Assembly (NCBI GenBank): GCA_036426205.1
Contig: WSYH01001241.1
Location: 68,843-132,842 of the forward strand
Direction: 5' to 3'
DNA length: 64,000 nt
From: Ascaphus truei
Lineage: Eukaryota; Chordata; Amphibia; Anura; Ascaphidae
Shown here: positions 22,161 through 32,639 of the stretch, in pieces
Position numbering within the stretch: position 1 is the stretch's first letter
Layout of the letters: every line of letters begins with the position of its first letter
Position numbers and translations under genes: made by a program
Notes under the pieces: generated by a model
What the model was told of the DNA's origin: nothing
Seen by the model: the letters and a program-made list of their open reading frames with translations, nothing else
Database searches by the model: none

Positions 22161-22445
22161 TTGCACAGCAGTGATGTTAACAAGTCAACTGGAGTGGTTA
22201 CATCTACACAAACAGAAAGGGTGCTGACAAGCTGCCACACGAATGATACACTGATAAATAAGTTAGATAGCTTGGTCCTTCCCTTGCTAGCCAAAGTTAG
22301 GGCTCTGTTAGATATATGGAAGACCAAAAAGTCATTAATTCCTCCAACTCATGAAGAATGTACAGCAGCACAAGGCACAGGTAAAACTTACCTTGAGAGA
22401 AACCGGTCAGAAAACACAGCTGCTGAAACTGAAATGAATTTATAA
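22161..22445 (+). other. Short open frame of unknown nature
   Basis: 94 codons from an ATG, with a moderately regular segment TLINKLDSLVLPLLAKVRALLD that could be helical. No family is recognised. It lies between a possible LTR and the LINE and may be retroelement or host DNA. The product is not asserted. Confidence 0.2.
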
Positions 22446-22528
22446 TCCCTGAAAAGATCAGCCAAATTCTACCCTTATTGAAGAGGGCAGCATGATGCTG
22501 CTGGAAAGCTACCATCTCCTACATTATT

Positions 22529-22951
22529 AGTGAGGTTTTTAAGTGATACAGTTAGACTACAGTTAATATATATATTTATATAGTTAATATACTCACTTTC
22601 TTCATGCAAGACCAATAACCAATAACCTCAGCTGATATGACATGGATCTAATTGCATTCTCTTCACAGGTATGTTCCTGATGTTGAAACCCTCTGTATAA
22701 GACTGAATCTGGCCTTGTTGAATTGATATAGAAGTTAGTATGTTTGAATGTAAAAAGGTTTTTTTTTTTTGCTCTTAAATCTGTGCTGTTAATTGACCAA
22801 ATGGAAAAAGCTGACTGATTGGGGAGGGGGAGGGTCATGTGACTGTTATTTGTGTATAATACTAACACCTTTGCTGCATTGGGCAGGAACTGCATTAGGC
22901 AGTGAGGCATTTAAAGTGAGGTTTTTAAGTGATACAGTTAGACTACAGTTA
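22529..22951. repeat. 37-bp direct repeats, 386 bp apart
   Basis: 22529-22565 and 22915-22951 share agtgaggtttttaagtgata and onward, 37 bases without mismatch. The second copy adjoins the LINE 5' region. They could be a partial tandem repeat of LINE 5' UTR or the scar of a 349-bp insertion. Confidence 0.85.
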
Positions 22952-23154
22952 GACTAGAGGTGACTGGGGACTGGATCTTCTGCACACACTTTTACTCAAG
23001 ACATCAATCGGTAAGCTATTCAGATCACACAATGATCCCATGCTTGTTAGCCTGCATAGTTTACCCCCCCCCCCACCCCTTTACAACTTCTTTCACTGCA
23101 GCCTCTCCCAAAACTGACTGCACAAAACACTGAAACCCTGAACTGACTCTAGCA

Positions 23155-26100
23155 TTGCAATGCAGCAAAACACTTGAAAAGGTACAGGCCCACCCCTTCT
23201 GTTTAGTCTGCACACACTCACTCTGCTCACAACAGCTCCTTGCAGCACTGCCTACCTCTGGCATCATGAACCTGCTATGTCTTCTAACTTTTTTCTTTCT
23301 CCTGGCATCATGGAGATGTTACTCCCTCTATCCACTACAAACTCCTCCATCCTTGCCCACATCCAACATCACCATACACCCTGGACTACTCAAAAGCCTT
23401 GCACTATCTACTGAATGTTGGTGGAGAACTCTAAAAACCAGCACACCAACCACCGCACACTCAAATGGAAAACACCACAAATTTACAACTTGCAAACAAC
23501 TACCCAAATTCCTATTCATACTATTACTCTCTCTAGCAGGTGATGTTGAAACTAACCCAGGTCCTCCCATTTCAGCTCTGTCCCATGCCCCTGAGAATTC
23601 CACCTTTAAATTCCAAAAAGGGCTATCTGTCGCCCATATAAATATCCAGAGCCTGCTGCCCAAACTGGATGAAATAAGGGCATGGTGCCTTATGCATAAA
23701 CCCAAAGCCATCGTTCTTACAGAAACATGGCTATCCTCTAAAACCCCTGATGCAAATATCGCCATTCAGGGATACTCCATTTTTAGGAGAGATAGGTCAA
23801 AGAGAGGAGGAGGGGTGTTATTTTATATTGCAGACACCTTACAATTTACACTGTTACATTGCCCACCAAGTCCACCCTCTTTTGAAACTCTAGTTGGCAA
23901 AATCTGCCTCCCCTTTTCTAAGCCCATCTTGCTTGCTGGCATCTACCGCCCCCCTAAAGCCCCTCTACAATCCTTGACTGATATCACCCAATTTCTTGCC
24001 TCCATTTCCTCTCTGAATGAGAAGAGTGAGCTGCTAGTTCTAGGGGATTTCAACTTCAATTGGCTTGACCCTAAAAACCACAAAATCCAGATACAACTCA
24101 AGTCACTTAACCTATCGCAACTCATTTCCCAACCCACACGAATAAACCTGAAGTCGCATAACCATTCCTTGCTAGACTGGATTCTCTCCTCAAACCCCAG
24201 CAGAATCCAATCCTCTGGCATCCTTCCTGATATTTTCAGTGACCATGCAATAGTGTACTGTGTAAGGAAAATTAAACCGCCCCATTCAAGCCCTAAAGTT
24301 CTCCTCACTAGAACATTTAAAAACTTTAACCCACAACAGTTTCTGGATGACCTTACCAACTGCCCATGGCACAGAATCGATTTAATTCCCGACCCTGATT
24401 CTGCGCTCGACTATTTCCAATCCGAGTTCTTAAAACTCTGCGATACCCATGCTCCACTACGCAAAATAAGGGTACGGGGGGCCCACCTTCCATGGGTTAC
24501 ACCTGACCTTATAGCACTCTACCAGTTCAGGGATGCCTTGTGGAAAAGCTACAAAGTAACTGGCACTACCAAGGATCTCAATCACTACAGATGCCTGCGG
24601 AACGTGTGCACAAGGCAAACAAGGTATGCAAAAGCACAATATTACTCTGACAATCTCCACCAAAATACATCAAACCCAGCTAACTTCTGGAAGGTTATCA
24701 ACAATATATTCCAGCCTCCTAACCATCAACAACCAAGTAATATCACTAAGGGGGATATTACTCTGACAAACCCCACTGACATTGCAAATGCATTCAATGA
24801 TTACTTTGTGGGGTGTGCCACTAACTTATTAGCGAAACGCAGCACAAACCCCAAACATGAATCTCATCCTGGGAGTATCCCTACAGTCCCACCCCCTCCC
24901 AACACTGCCCACAATTTTCAATTTAGCCCAGTATCTGAAGAGGAGATTACACAAGCGCTCCTCAAACTAAAACTAAGCAGCCAATGTGGACCCGACTTAC
25001 TACAATCTAGGTTCCTACGACTTGGTGCCCCAGCCATTGCCAAACCAATTGCGTCCATAGTCAACTCTATCCTGTCTGCAGGCCATATCCCTAAGACCTG
25101 GAAAACTGCCAGAGTTGTCCCAATCTTCAAAAGTGGGGACAAAAACACTGTCTCAAACTACAGGCCAATCTCACTTCTCCCAATTCTATCCAAAGTTATG
25201 GAAAAATGTGTCCACTCCCAATTAAGCGATTTCTACACCAAGACAAATTTCCCTAGCCAATTCCAGTCTGGGTTTCATCCCAAACACTCCACCGTAACTA
25301 CCCTGCTAAAAGTTTGCAATGAAATCCAGTGTGGAATGGAACGGGGACAACTCACTGGTGCAGTATTCCTAGATTTTGCAAAGGCTTTTGACACAGTTGA
25401 TCATGTTATCCTGCTTAACAAACTCCAGAGCTCTGGAATAGGGAAACATGCTTTAAACTGGTTTCAGTCCTACCTATCAGGAAGATCCCAACATGTGTCC
25501 ATCTCAGGCTCTAACTCCAATCCCCTGGATATCACCTGTGGTGTACCGCAAGGCTCTGTTCTGGGGCCCCTACTCTTCTCAGTGTTCATTAATGATCTTC
25601 CCACAGCTTGTAAGGAAGCCTCAATACACATGTATGCAGATGACACAATCCTGTATGCACACAGCCATAGCCTCTCTGACCTTCAACACATACTTCAGTC
25701 TGACTTTTTGAGACTCGAAAACTGGATTTCCCAAAACAAACTGTTTTTAAACACTGACAAGACTGTAACAATGGTATTTGGGACCAAGACTAAATTTGTA
25801 AAGCTTCCAGTGACTGAGCTCCTGATTAGAACCAACGCTACCACCACCCTAACACCTGTCACTAGTTTTAAATACCTGGGCTTATGGTTTGACTCCCACT
25901 TAACATTCGGGATGCACATTGATACCCTGACAACCAAGACCTATGCCAAACTAGGGGTACTTTACAGGAACAAATCCTCCCTAAGTCTCCTGGTCAGAAA
26001 GCGTATTGCACAGCAGATGCTAATGCCAATTATTGACTATGGAGACATAGTATATGGCTCGGCTCCTCAAACCCACCTTAGCAAACTTGACACCCTCTAC

Positions 26101-26493
26101 AATTCAATTTGTCGTTTTGTTCTCCAATGCAACTACAACACACATCACTGCGAAATGCTCAAAGAACTAGATTGGTCATCACTAGAGTCTAGGCGCAAAG
26201 TTCACCTTTCCTGTCTCACCCTCAAATACTTTCTGGGCAAGCTACCCAGCTACCTGAACAAGCTCCTCACCCCTACCACATGCAGTACCTATCACCTGAG
26301 ATCAGACTCCAAAAGACTATTCATGGTCCCAAGACTCAACAAAGTATCCGGACGTTCCTCCTTCTCCTTCCGTGCACCCCAAAACTGGAACAACCTACCA
26401 GAGACTCTCATATCCACCACCAGCTTAAGTTCTTTCAAATCTAAGGCTGTCTCACACTTTAATCTGGTCTGTAACTGTTTCATACGCTCATAA
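23155..26493 (+). CDS. LINE polyprotein: 2A peptide, APE endonuclease, reverse transcriptase
   Basis: Uninterrupted 1,112-residue ORF. Residues 1-117 include a hydrophobic stretch from M38 (LLCLLTFFFLLASW) that could act as a signal sequence. Residues 129-137 read GDVETNPGP, a 2A ribosome-skipping motif, so the first about 136 residues should be released as a separate peptide. The APE endonuclease follows, with HINIQSLLPK (161-170), E190 in LTETWLS, YRPP (264-267), GDFNFNW (297-303) and SDHAIVY (362-368). The RT has LDFAKAFDTVDH (739-750), GVPQGSVLGPLLF (796-808) and YADDTILY (827-834, catalytic DD). The C-terminus has SSLESRRKVHLSCL and FRAPQNWNNLPE, typical of this LINE group. Start at the first ATG; M38 is an alternative. 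All catalytic residues look intact. Known: 2A sequences occur at this position in several APE-type LINEs. Confidence 0.92.
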   Translation: MQCSKTLEKVQAHPFCLVCTHSLCSQQLLAALPTSGIMNLLCLLTFFFLLASWRCYSLYPLQTPPSLPTSNITIHPGLLKSLALSTECWWRTLKTSTPTTAHSNGKHHKFTTCKQLPKFLFILLLSLAGDVETNPGPPISALSHAPENSTFKFQKGLSVAHINIQSLLPKLDEIRAWCLMHKPKAIVLTETWLSSKTPDANIAIQGYSIFRRDRSKRGGGVLFYIADTLQFTLLHCPPSPPSFETLVGKICLPFSKPILLAGIYRPPKAPLQSLTDITQFLASISSLNEKSELLVLGDFNFNWLDPKNHKIQIQLKSLNLSQLISQPTRINLKSHNHSLLDWILSSNPSRIQSSGILPDIFSDHAIVYCVRKIKPPHSSPKVLLTRTFKNFNPQQFLDDLTNCPWHRIDLIPDPDSALDYFQSEFLKLCDTHAPLRKIRVRGAHLPWVTPDLIALYQFRDALWKSYKVTGTTKDLNHYRCLRNVCTRQTRYAKAQYYSDNLHQNTSNPANFWKVINNIFQPPNHQQPSNITKGDITLTNPTDIANAFNDYFVGCATNLLAKRSTNPKHESHPGSIPTVPPPPNTAHNFQFSPVSEEEITQALLKLKLSSQCGPDLLQSRFLRLGAPAIAKPIASIVNSILSAGHIPKTWKTARVVPIFKSGDKNTVSNYRPISLLPILSKVMEKCVHSQLSDFYTKTNFPSQFQSGFHPKHSTVTTLLKVCNEIQCGMERGQLTGAVFLDFAKAFDTVDHVILLNKLQSSGIGKHALNWFQSYLSGRSQHVSISGSNSNPLDITCGVPQGSVLGPLLFSVFINDLPTACKEASIHMYADDTILYAHSHSLSDLQHILQSDFLRLENWISQNKLFLNTDKTVTMVFGTKTKFVKLPVTELLIRTNATTTLTPVTSFKYLGLWFDSHLTFGMHIDTLTTKTYAKLGVLYRNKSSLSLLVRKRIAQQMLMPIIDYGDIVYGSAPQTHLSKLDTLYNSICRFVLQCNYNTHHCEMLKELDWSSLESRRKVHLSCLTLKYFLGKLPSYLNKLLTPTTCSTYHLRSDSKRLFMVPRLNKVSGRSSFSFRAPQNWNNLPETLISTTSLSSFKSKAVSHFNLVCNCFIRS
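23506..23565 (+). other. 2A ribosome-skipping peptide
   Basis: Residues 118-137 of the LINE ORF: a hydrophobic lead-in (KFLFILLLSLA) and D130-V-E-T-N-P-G-P137. The break is expected between G136 and P137. The motif matches D(V/I)ExNPG|P exactly. Function in this element is inferred from the motif. Confidence 0.9.
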
Positions 26494-26686
26494 TATATAT
26501 TTTCTTTAACTGTGCATGCAATGTCTTGTATATAATGTATACCTTGTTCATTTATGTAACTGTATTTGTAACCATGTATTATTTTGTTTTACTCTGTGCC
26601 CAGGACATACTTGAAAACGAGAGGTAACTCTCAATGTATTACTTCCTGGTAAAATATTTTATAAATAAATAAATAAATAATTAATT

Positions 26687-29600
26687 TTAGAGTTGGGGCA
26701 GAAGGAATCAGCAGCATACCCTACAAGAACGGCAGAAAGGACACTAATGGGAAAGCCCCTGTGCCTTTAAGGGAATGGGAATGAGTGGCTAGGGTAGGAG
26801 TAGCTGGAACACCCAGGGATGGCTCATACATCTATGAGCTCTATATGAAATAAAGTTATTATGATTACTAATATTATGATTATGATTATTATTATTATTA
26901 TTATTAAACAGTAGGTAAATGTGTAACATTAGGCAACACAGTTAAAATAATAGTTCTGTACAAACCAAACATGGAAATGTTGGTTGGCAGGAAAATATTC
27001 TGCAGTTGAGTAGAGATCTCTGAGAAGTCTAACCAGTTTATCCCACCAGTATGGTGGGATAAAGTCACAGAGGTAGATACTGACTTTCTACTAATGCCAA
27101 GATCAATAGTGAGAAATACCTGTGTCCAGTTTAATCTGTTGTTATTCTAAGTTCTATAATAACATTACAACAGGAATGTGTCAATGTAGTTTCAGTTTGT
27201 ACTACTGAAACCAGTATACAGTACTGTGACTCCTCCAATCAATACAACTTTTATCTAGGCTAAATTGGCCTAATTTGTTACAATCAATGTATATGCTGCC
27301 TGCTTTTTTAATGCTACCCACATTTACAATTGCACATTCATTTATATGATAGCTCATATGAAATGTACTTTCTCCTTGTTCCCAGATCATATAGAGTAAG
27401 GATAAGAAACACTAATGAGCACATTCACATATTGGACAGGTCCACAAACCTGCTTTACTGCATACAGCTCCCACTGTAGCCAAGGGTTTGGGGTAATGAC
27501 ATGCACATAAGCATTCATAATGGATCAAAATTTTGCTTATATCCACTTTAACTTGGATACCTTTCAGCATATGCCTGCTGTATAACACAGATTACATACC
27601 AAAGCACAGATCATAGAAGTGCAGGACCAGTAGACGATCTGAAATAAAAATGGCCACCAAATCTCGCTGGCCTAGAGAAATGTCCCAATTTGTCTAGCTA
27701 ATGGAACACTGGTGCACCTGACGTCTTGTGGATTTAATAAATAGACCCTTGTTTATTTAAAATGTACATTTTATAGTTTCCAACCGTTTTCTATCAACAT
27801 GTGTAATGAAAAATAATGAGTCAAGGAAACACATGAAGAAAATGTAAACTGAAATTGAAGCCGAATGCAAATAGAAAACTACAAACCTGCATATTATCAG
27901 TAGCATCTCCCAACATTCCACCAAAAGTAATAGCATTCGTGGCGGTTGCCAAATATATAAACAAAATAGCTGAGAGACATTGTATGTTGAGAGCGTCATA
28001 AAAATCACTCCAGTACCATGGGGCCTTTCTTCTTACATCTTTTATGAGCCCACCAAAAAACCTTCACAAAAAATAAAACAGATTACAGATTTTCAATATT
28101 TCCAAGCATAAACTTTTAAGTACATTCTTAGCTTCTGCATATTCAGGAAACAGTTTTAGTTGGTTTAGCATTAGTTACGAAAATTTATTTTAAATTTATT
28201 TAAACTCCACTCAGAGAAGAGGCTAAATACTCCAAACTTGAAGGAAAAAAATCTTTACATAAATGTCAGAATAGGGAGAATATTGTGCTACTGTACAACC
28301 ATTTTAGGGCCAGATCCACAAAACTCCATTATGTGTCTTACTGTGACGGTAGCCTAAATTATGCCTTACTACATTTATTTAAAGACTAATAACGTCACAT
28401 TGTAATGTTTGATCCCTGAAAGAGAATTGTGTTAACTATAATTAGTGATCATCATTACTATTATATATATATAAACAAAATAGCTGAGAGATATTGTATA
28501 TTGAGAGCGTCATAAAAATCCCTCCAGTCCCATGGGGCCTTTCTTCTTATATCTTTTATGAGCCCACTAAAAAACCTTCACAAAAAAATAAAACAGATTA
28601 CAAATGTTCAATATTTCCAAGCGTAAACTTTTAAGTACATTCTTAGCTTCTGCATATTCAGGAAACAGTTTTAGTTGATTTAGTATTAGTTACAAAAATG
28701 TATTTTAAATGTATTTAAACTCCACTCAGAGAAGAGGCTAAATACTCCAGACTTGAAGGAAAAAATATCTTTACATAAATGTCAGAATAGCGAGAATATT
28801 GTGCTACAGTACAACCATTTTAGGGCCATAGCCACAAAACTCCATTAAGTGTCTTACTGTGACGGTACCCTAAATTATGCCTTACTACATTTATTTAAAG
28901 ACTAATAACGTCACATTGTAATGTTTGATCCCTGAAAGAGAATTGTGTTAACTATAATTAGTGATCATCATTACTATTAAGGTTAGAGCAGGGACTTAAC
29001 GTTAAATCAGTTAATTAAGTTATAGCTAAAGGTGGCGTCCAGAGCTGTAGTGGAGGGTGTATGGCGGTATACTTTGCCATTAACTTGGCTAAAGTATGAA
29101 TGGGCAGTCATTATATATTAACAAATTATAGTATGCCATTGTTTAAGCATATGGCTTCTATATTAATTCCCAGATACATGAGTGCAGAATCAGAGAATTG
29201 CACATTTTTTTTACAGATTTCCCACAATTTCTGAAAAATATATATTTAATTATATGTGCAGTCTACATTTAAAATAGATTTTTGTCTAATATGTTTAGTC
29301 AAATATCAGAGATTCATGAACATAGCACTAAAGCTTCTTTATCTATGTCTTAATGTTCCTCCACTATAATAATACTCACCAAGTTGCTGCTTTTTTACAA
29401 GTTTCCCAATATCTCCTGTTTTTAATTGATTATTTGTGGAACCACCTGGAACCTTGTCCCTAAGGATACTTTACAAAGCTTAAGTCTTTCAAAATGTCAC
29501 GCAAAATGGTATTGTTACCACATCCAATAATCTAATAACAGACATGATTATTAAAGGTCTTTGTCATCCCGGACTATATCATGTTATTTCTTCTTTAATT

Positions 29601-30334
29601 TATTGTCATGTGCGTAAACAACATAAGGTGTTATTTATCAGTTTTCTGGCTTCTCAACTTGGGCAAAACCAAATGAATAAAAAAAAATTAAGTCCCATAG
29701 GATACCAAGAGAATCTTTTGCTTGTTTTGCAACTGGGAAACTTTGGTCCATAGACACGATACTCTTCTACCTCAGTTTTGAAGACAGCAACTGATATGAA
29801 ATACCTTGAACTGATTTTGTAGCACTTTCTAATTTCTAATAAAAATACAAAATAAAAATTCCCCCATCCCCCACAAAAGCCGATATGCGTTCAACTCATA
29901 TAATGTATGATGCCCTTACCCCTTGGGCATGTCATGCTCTTTTTGTATGTTTTGTTAGTGTTAAAAATCATGGTTTACTTTATCTCTAGCTTTTGAGATC
30001 ACCATGGTAACATTTAGACTGCATTGCGATCTGGAGAGAGCTCTATTTTAACCTTTCAGATATTTAATATTTTCAAATACTAATATCTCTTAAACAGAGC
30101 ATCAAAATTTCAAAATACGAACAAGAAAGGACAATAATATAGATCTTTTAAAGTAAGTAAAAAATTGAAGTGCGAAAAATGGCGATCAATGGTTTAATAT
30201 TAAATATCCATGTATTATTGGTAGACCATTATCATGTCCATTCCATGCATTTTTTCGCTCTTCATATACTGTCGCTTGTTTTCTAAACTCCCCATTTTCT
30301 CTTTGAATGGCATTTCCTTTGGAACAAAACTACA
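26687..30334. other. Gene-free AT-rich stretch
   Basis: No convincing coding, RNA or repeat family was recognised apart from an (ATT)n/(ATG)-rich microsatellite at about 26860-26907 and the tandem duplication at 27954-28979. Short open frames such as 27757-28008 (minus) and 29544-29753 show no motif. It may be the only host-derived DNA in the window. Confidence 0.6.
27954..28979. repeat. 514-bp tandem duplication
   Basis: Unit 1 (27954-28467) and unit 2 (28468-28979) both start tatataaacaaaatagctga and both end in catcattactatta. They differ at a few percent of positions, so the duplication is not brand new. The junction carries a (TA)n run. Confidence 0.95.
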
Positions 30335-31137
30335 TGCTCTCAGAGAAGGAGCGGCTCAGTGAGTAAAGACACTGACTGGCACTGAGTTTGAAGCAGGGGA
30401 ACCTGCTACTTGTGACCTTGGGCAAGTCACTTTACTGTATCTACCTGTGCCTCAGGCACCAAAAAGTAGATTGTAAGTGTAGCTCTCTTTCCCCCAACCT
30501 CTGGGTGATAAGGCGACTACGGTGTGTGTGTGTGTTACCTGTGGCTCACAGGAGAGCTGGACCTCTGCTGCTGGGAGCCTGGGGTGTACCTGATTCGATA
30601 GGTGACAGCGCCTCCACCTGCACGGGATCCTAACTAGGTGGGATAACCCCGTGCAGGAACATATATGAAAAATATACAACAACGTAGTAAAACAATAATA
30701 ATTTACTATCGGCATATAAACCGGCATAACCATGGACAACACTTATATCATAAACATTTCTACTGAACACTAATGAGGTGCAGCTACCCGCTCTGGGGGT
30801 CCTGCTGCACATGCGCAAACTCGCTCAAGGCCGCTGGTGTCTTCCGACACTCTGCGAATGCGCAAAGTGTCTCTTGCGTTGACGCCAACCTCAACAAGGC
30901 CGTCTGACTTGGGGATTCCACTGCGCATGCGCGAGAATTTAACAAATGGTGGTGCCCAGGCCCGCACCTGTCCCTGCCTCAGCTGCTGTAGGCATGAGCA
31001 CGCCAGGAGGTAAGGGGAGAAAGGGGCACCATGGGAACTCATGTCACATAAGCTCCACTGTGCAGGGACCTGACCTACAAAATGTCTCTGTAAAGCGCTA
31101 CGTAAAACTAGCAGCGCTATACAAGAGCATGCTTTTA
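30335..31137 (+). mobile_element. tRNA-derived MIR/CORE-like SINE, split by a solo LTR
   Basis: Left part 30335-30477: an A-box-like ggctcagtgagtaaag, a worn B-box region, then tgtgaccttgggcaagtcac, a hallmark of MIR-type SINEs. Right part 31049-31137: ctccactgtgcagggacctg, aaagcgctacgtaaaactag and a tail. Joining the two parts across the LTR restores a continuous SINE. Transcription by RNA polymerase III is inferred. Confidence 0.7.
30478..31048 (-). repeat. Solo LTR inside the SINE
   Basis: 571 bp starting TGTAGCTCTC and ending ATGTCACA, flanked by taag (30474-30477 and 31049-31052; the fifth base differs, g/a). The segment 30530-30700 is homologous to 31310-31480 within the minus-strand gypsy LTR, so it is probably from the same family and orientation. 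Confidence 0.7.
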
Positions 31138-31258
31138 TTCTTATTATTTTGTAGAAGCCCTGTCATGTGCTAGGGTCAGCTCATACGAAATCTAGCCTTG
31201 ACTATTAAGTTGATGAAACCTTTAAAGTAATCAGAGGGCCATGGAATTGTGTTATTTA

Positions 31259-32529
31259 TGTAACGCTACTCCCCCGCCCCTCTGGGAGATGTGTGGCTAC
31301 GTTATGTGTGATGCAATACAATACTTGTGGCTCACCGGAAACCTGAGCCTCCACTGCTGGGAACCTGGGGTGTTCCTGAGTTGGTGTTCGGTAGCGCCTC
31401 CACCTGTAATGGGATTCTACTATGTGGAATGACCCTGTTAAAGAACAATAACGAATATACATGGGTAAAACATAACAGTTTACTGTACACATCAAAGAAC
31501 CAGTAATAAAGGTGACACTCACTCACAGGTCTCGTAGGACCGTATCCACACTCCAGTGGAGTTTAACCCAATGAACTGAGGTGCTCCAGGCACCGACCCA
31601 TCCCAGTGTCCACAGGAGCAATCACCCACCCAAGTGTGTGAGACAGCGCTTCTCCCCCCCCCTAGCCCGTGTATGGTTGGTGCACTATCTGCCAGGTGTG
31701 TCCACACCCAGGCGCGCAGTGATGCTGATGGGTTCCATGGATCCAGTGACAGTAACCGCGAAGCCTCCGCCTCTACGTGGGGTGGGTCCTGTATTGATTA
31801 TACCACCGTATGAAATGTTCTCTGTTGCAGTTGTCTGGGCCAGATCACCTGAGATCAGAATGCAGCCGCGTCCTGAATGTGTCCCTCATTCTAGTACTAC
31901 AGGGCAGTGCCCCTATCCATAGGCCTGTCCCTGTAGCAACAACAAGCTGAGGGGAGTAAGGACATAGCTAGAGCCTAAGGGGGTCTCTGGCCTAGTGCAG
32001 TGGGTCACTGACTCCCTGCAGACACACACCCTACCCTTCTGCTGTCCCAGCTATCACTGAATCACTCACTAACTGCCTAACTGCCTAACTGCCTAACTGC
32101 CTAACTGTCTAACTGTCTAACTGTCTAACTGTCTAACTGTCTAACTGTCATAACTGTCATAACTGTCATAACTGTCAGCGCAAGCTCCCTCGCACCAAAC
32201 TGCCTCTCTCCTTTAACCACAATTGCAGCAGCCCTATTGGATAGTTCACGCCACGTGACTTCTGCCCTAGAGGCTCATGGGACATATAGTCCCCACAGAC
32301 AGCCTTTTCCTATTGGCTGCCGCGTGCGCAGAGGCAAGATGGCGGCGCCATGAGTACTTGTTCGGGAGTGGAGCTCGCCACTCTGGTGGCCCCCATACTC
32401 TCCTCAGCCTCATCGGAGTTATGTGCATGCCCACATCGGCACCCACGTTATCAGTAGCGCTCTCATTCGCAGCAGAGATGAGTGGAGGTGAAGGGGACTA
32501 AGGGAAGCCCAAGGGGGACCTGGGCCACA
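31259..32529 (-). repeat. 3' LTR of the minus-strand gypsy element
   Basis: Minus strand begins TGTGGCCCAGGTCCCCC and ends TAGCGTTACA, about 1.27 kb. The purine tract caccagggggagaa lies just before it, a likely polypurine primer. It includes a 9-bp minisatellite. No target duplication can be tested because the other end is lost. Confidence 0.7.
32070..32176. repeat. 9-bp minisatellite in LTR
   Basis: About twelve units: ctaactgcc copies grading into taactgtct and then ataactgtc. A simple expansion inside the LTR. Confidence 0.95.
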
Positions 32530-32639
32530 TTCTCCCCCTGGTGAAAAACCCAATGTCCCCGCTTGGAACAACGTAACACATACCAATATACACACTTATT
32601 TACACAATACAAATGCATTAACATGAGTACATCTTATCA

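Larger units (their letters stand above)
22952..26686 (+). mobile_element. APE-type LINE (CR1/L2/Rex1-like), near full length
   Basis: Short 5' UTR (22952-23154, with a C12 run near 23067-23078), one 1,112-codon ORF, and a 3' UTR with the end sequence tacttcctggtaaaatattt followed by an (AAAT)n tail (26660-26686). The tail type and single APE-RT polyprotein fit the CR1/L2/Rex1 group. A second, 5'-truncated copy lies at 39450-42345. The intact ORF argues for a recent insertion. Confidence 0.88.

Noticed and set aside
23328..23765. 145-codon minus-strand frame within the LINE
   Set aside because: Antisense of an intact LINE ORF; the mirror frame has no motifs and recurs in both LINE copies only because the DNA does.
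30452..31042. Possible host gene with histidine/cysteine-rich frames
   Set aside because: The interval is a TG...CA solo LTR in a SINE; frames do not cross its ends.
32070..32176. CRISPR-like regular repeats
   Set aside because: The 9-bp units are contiguous with no spacers and lie inside a vertebrate LTR.
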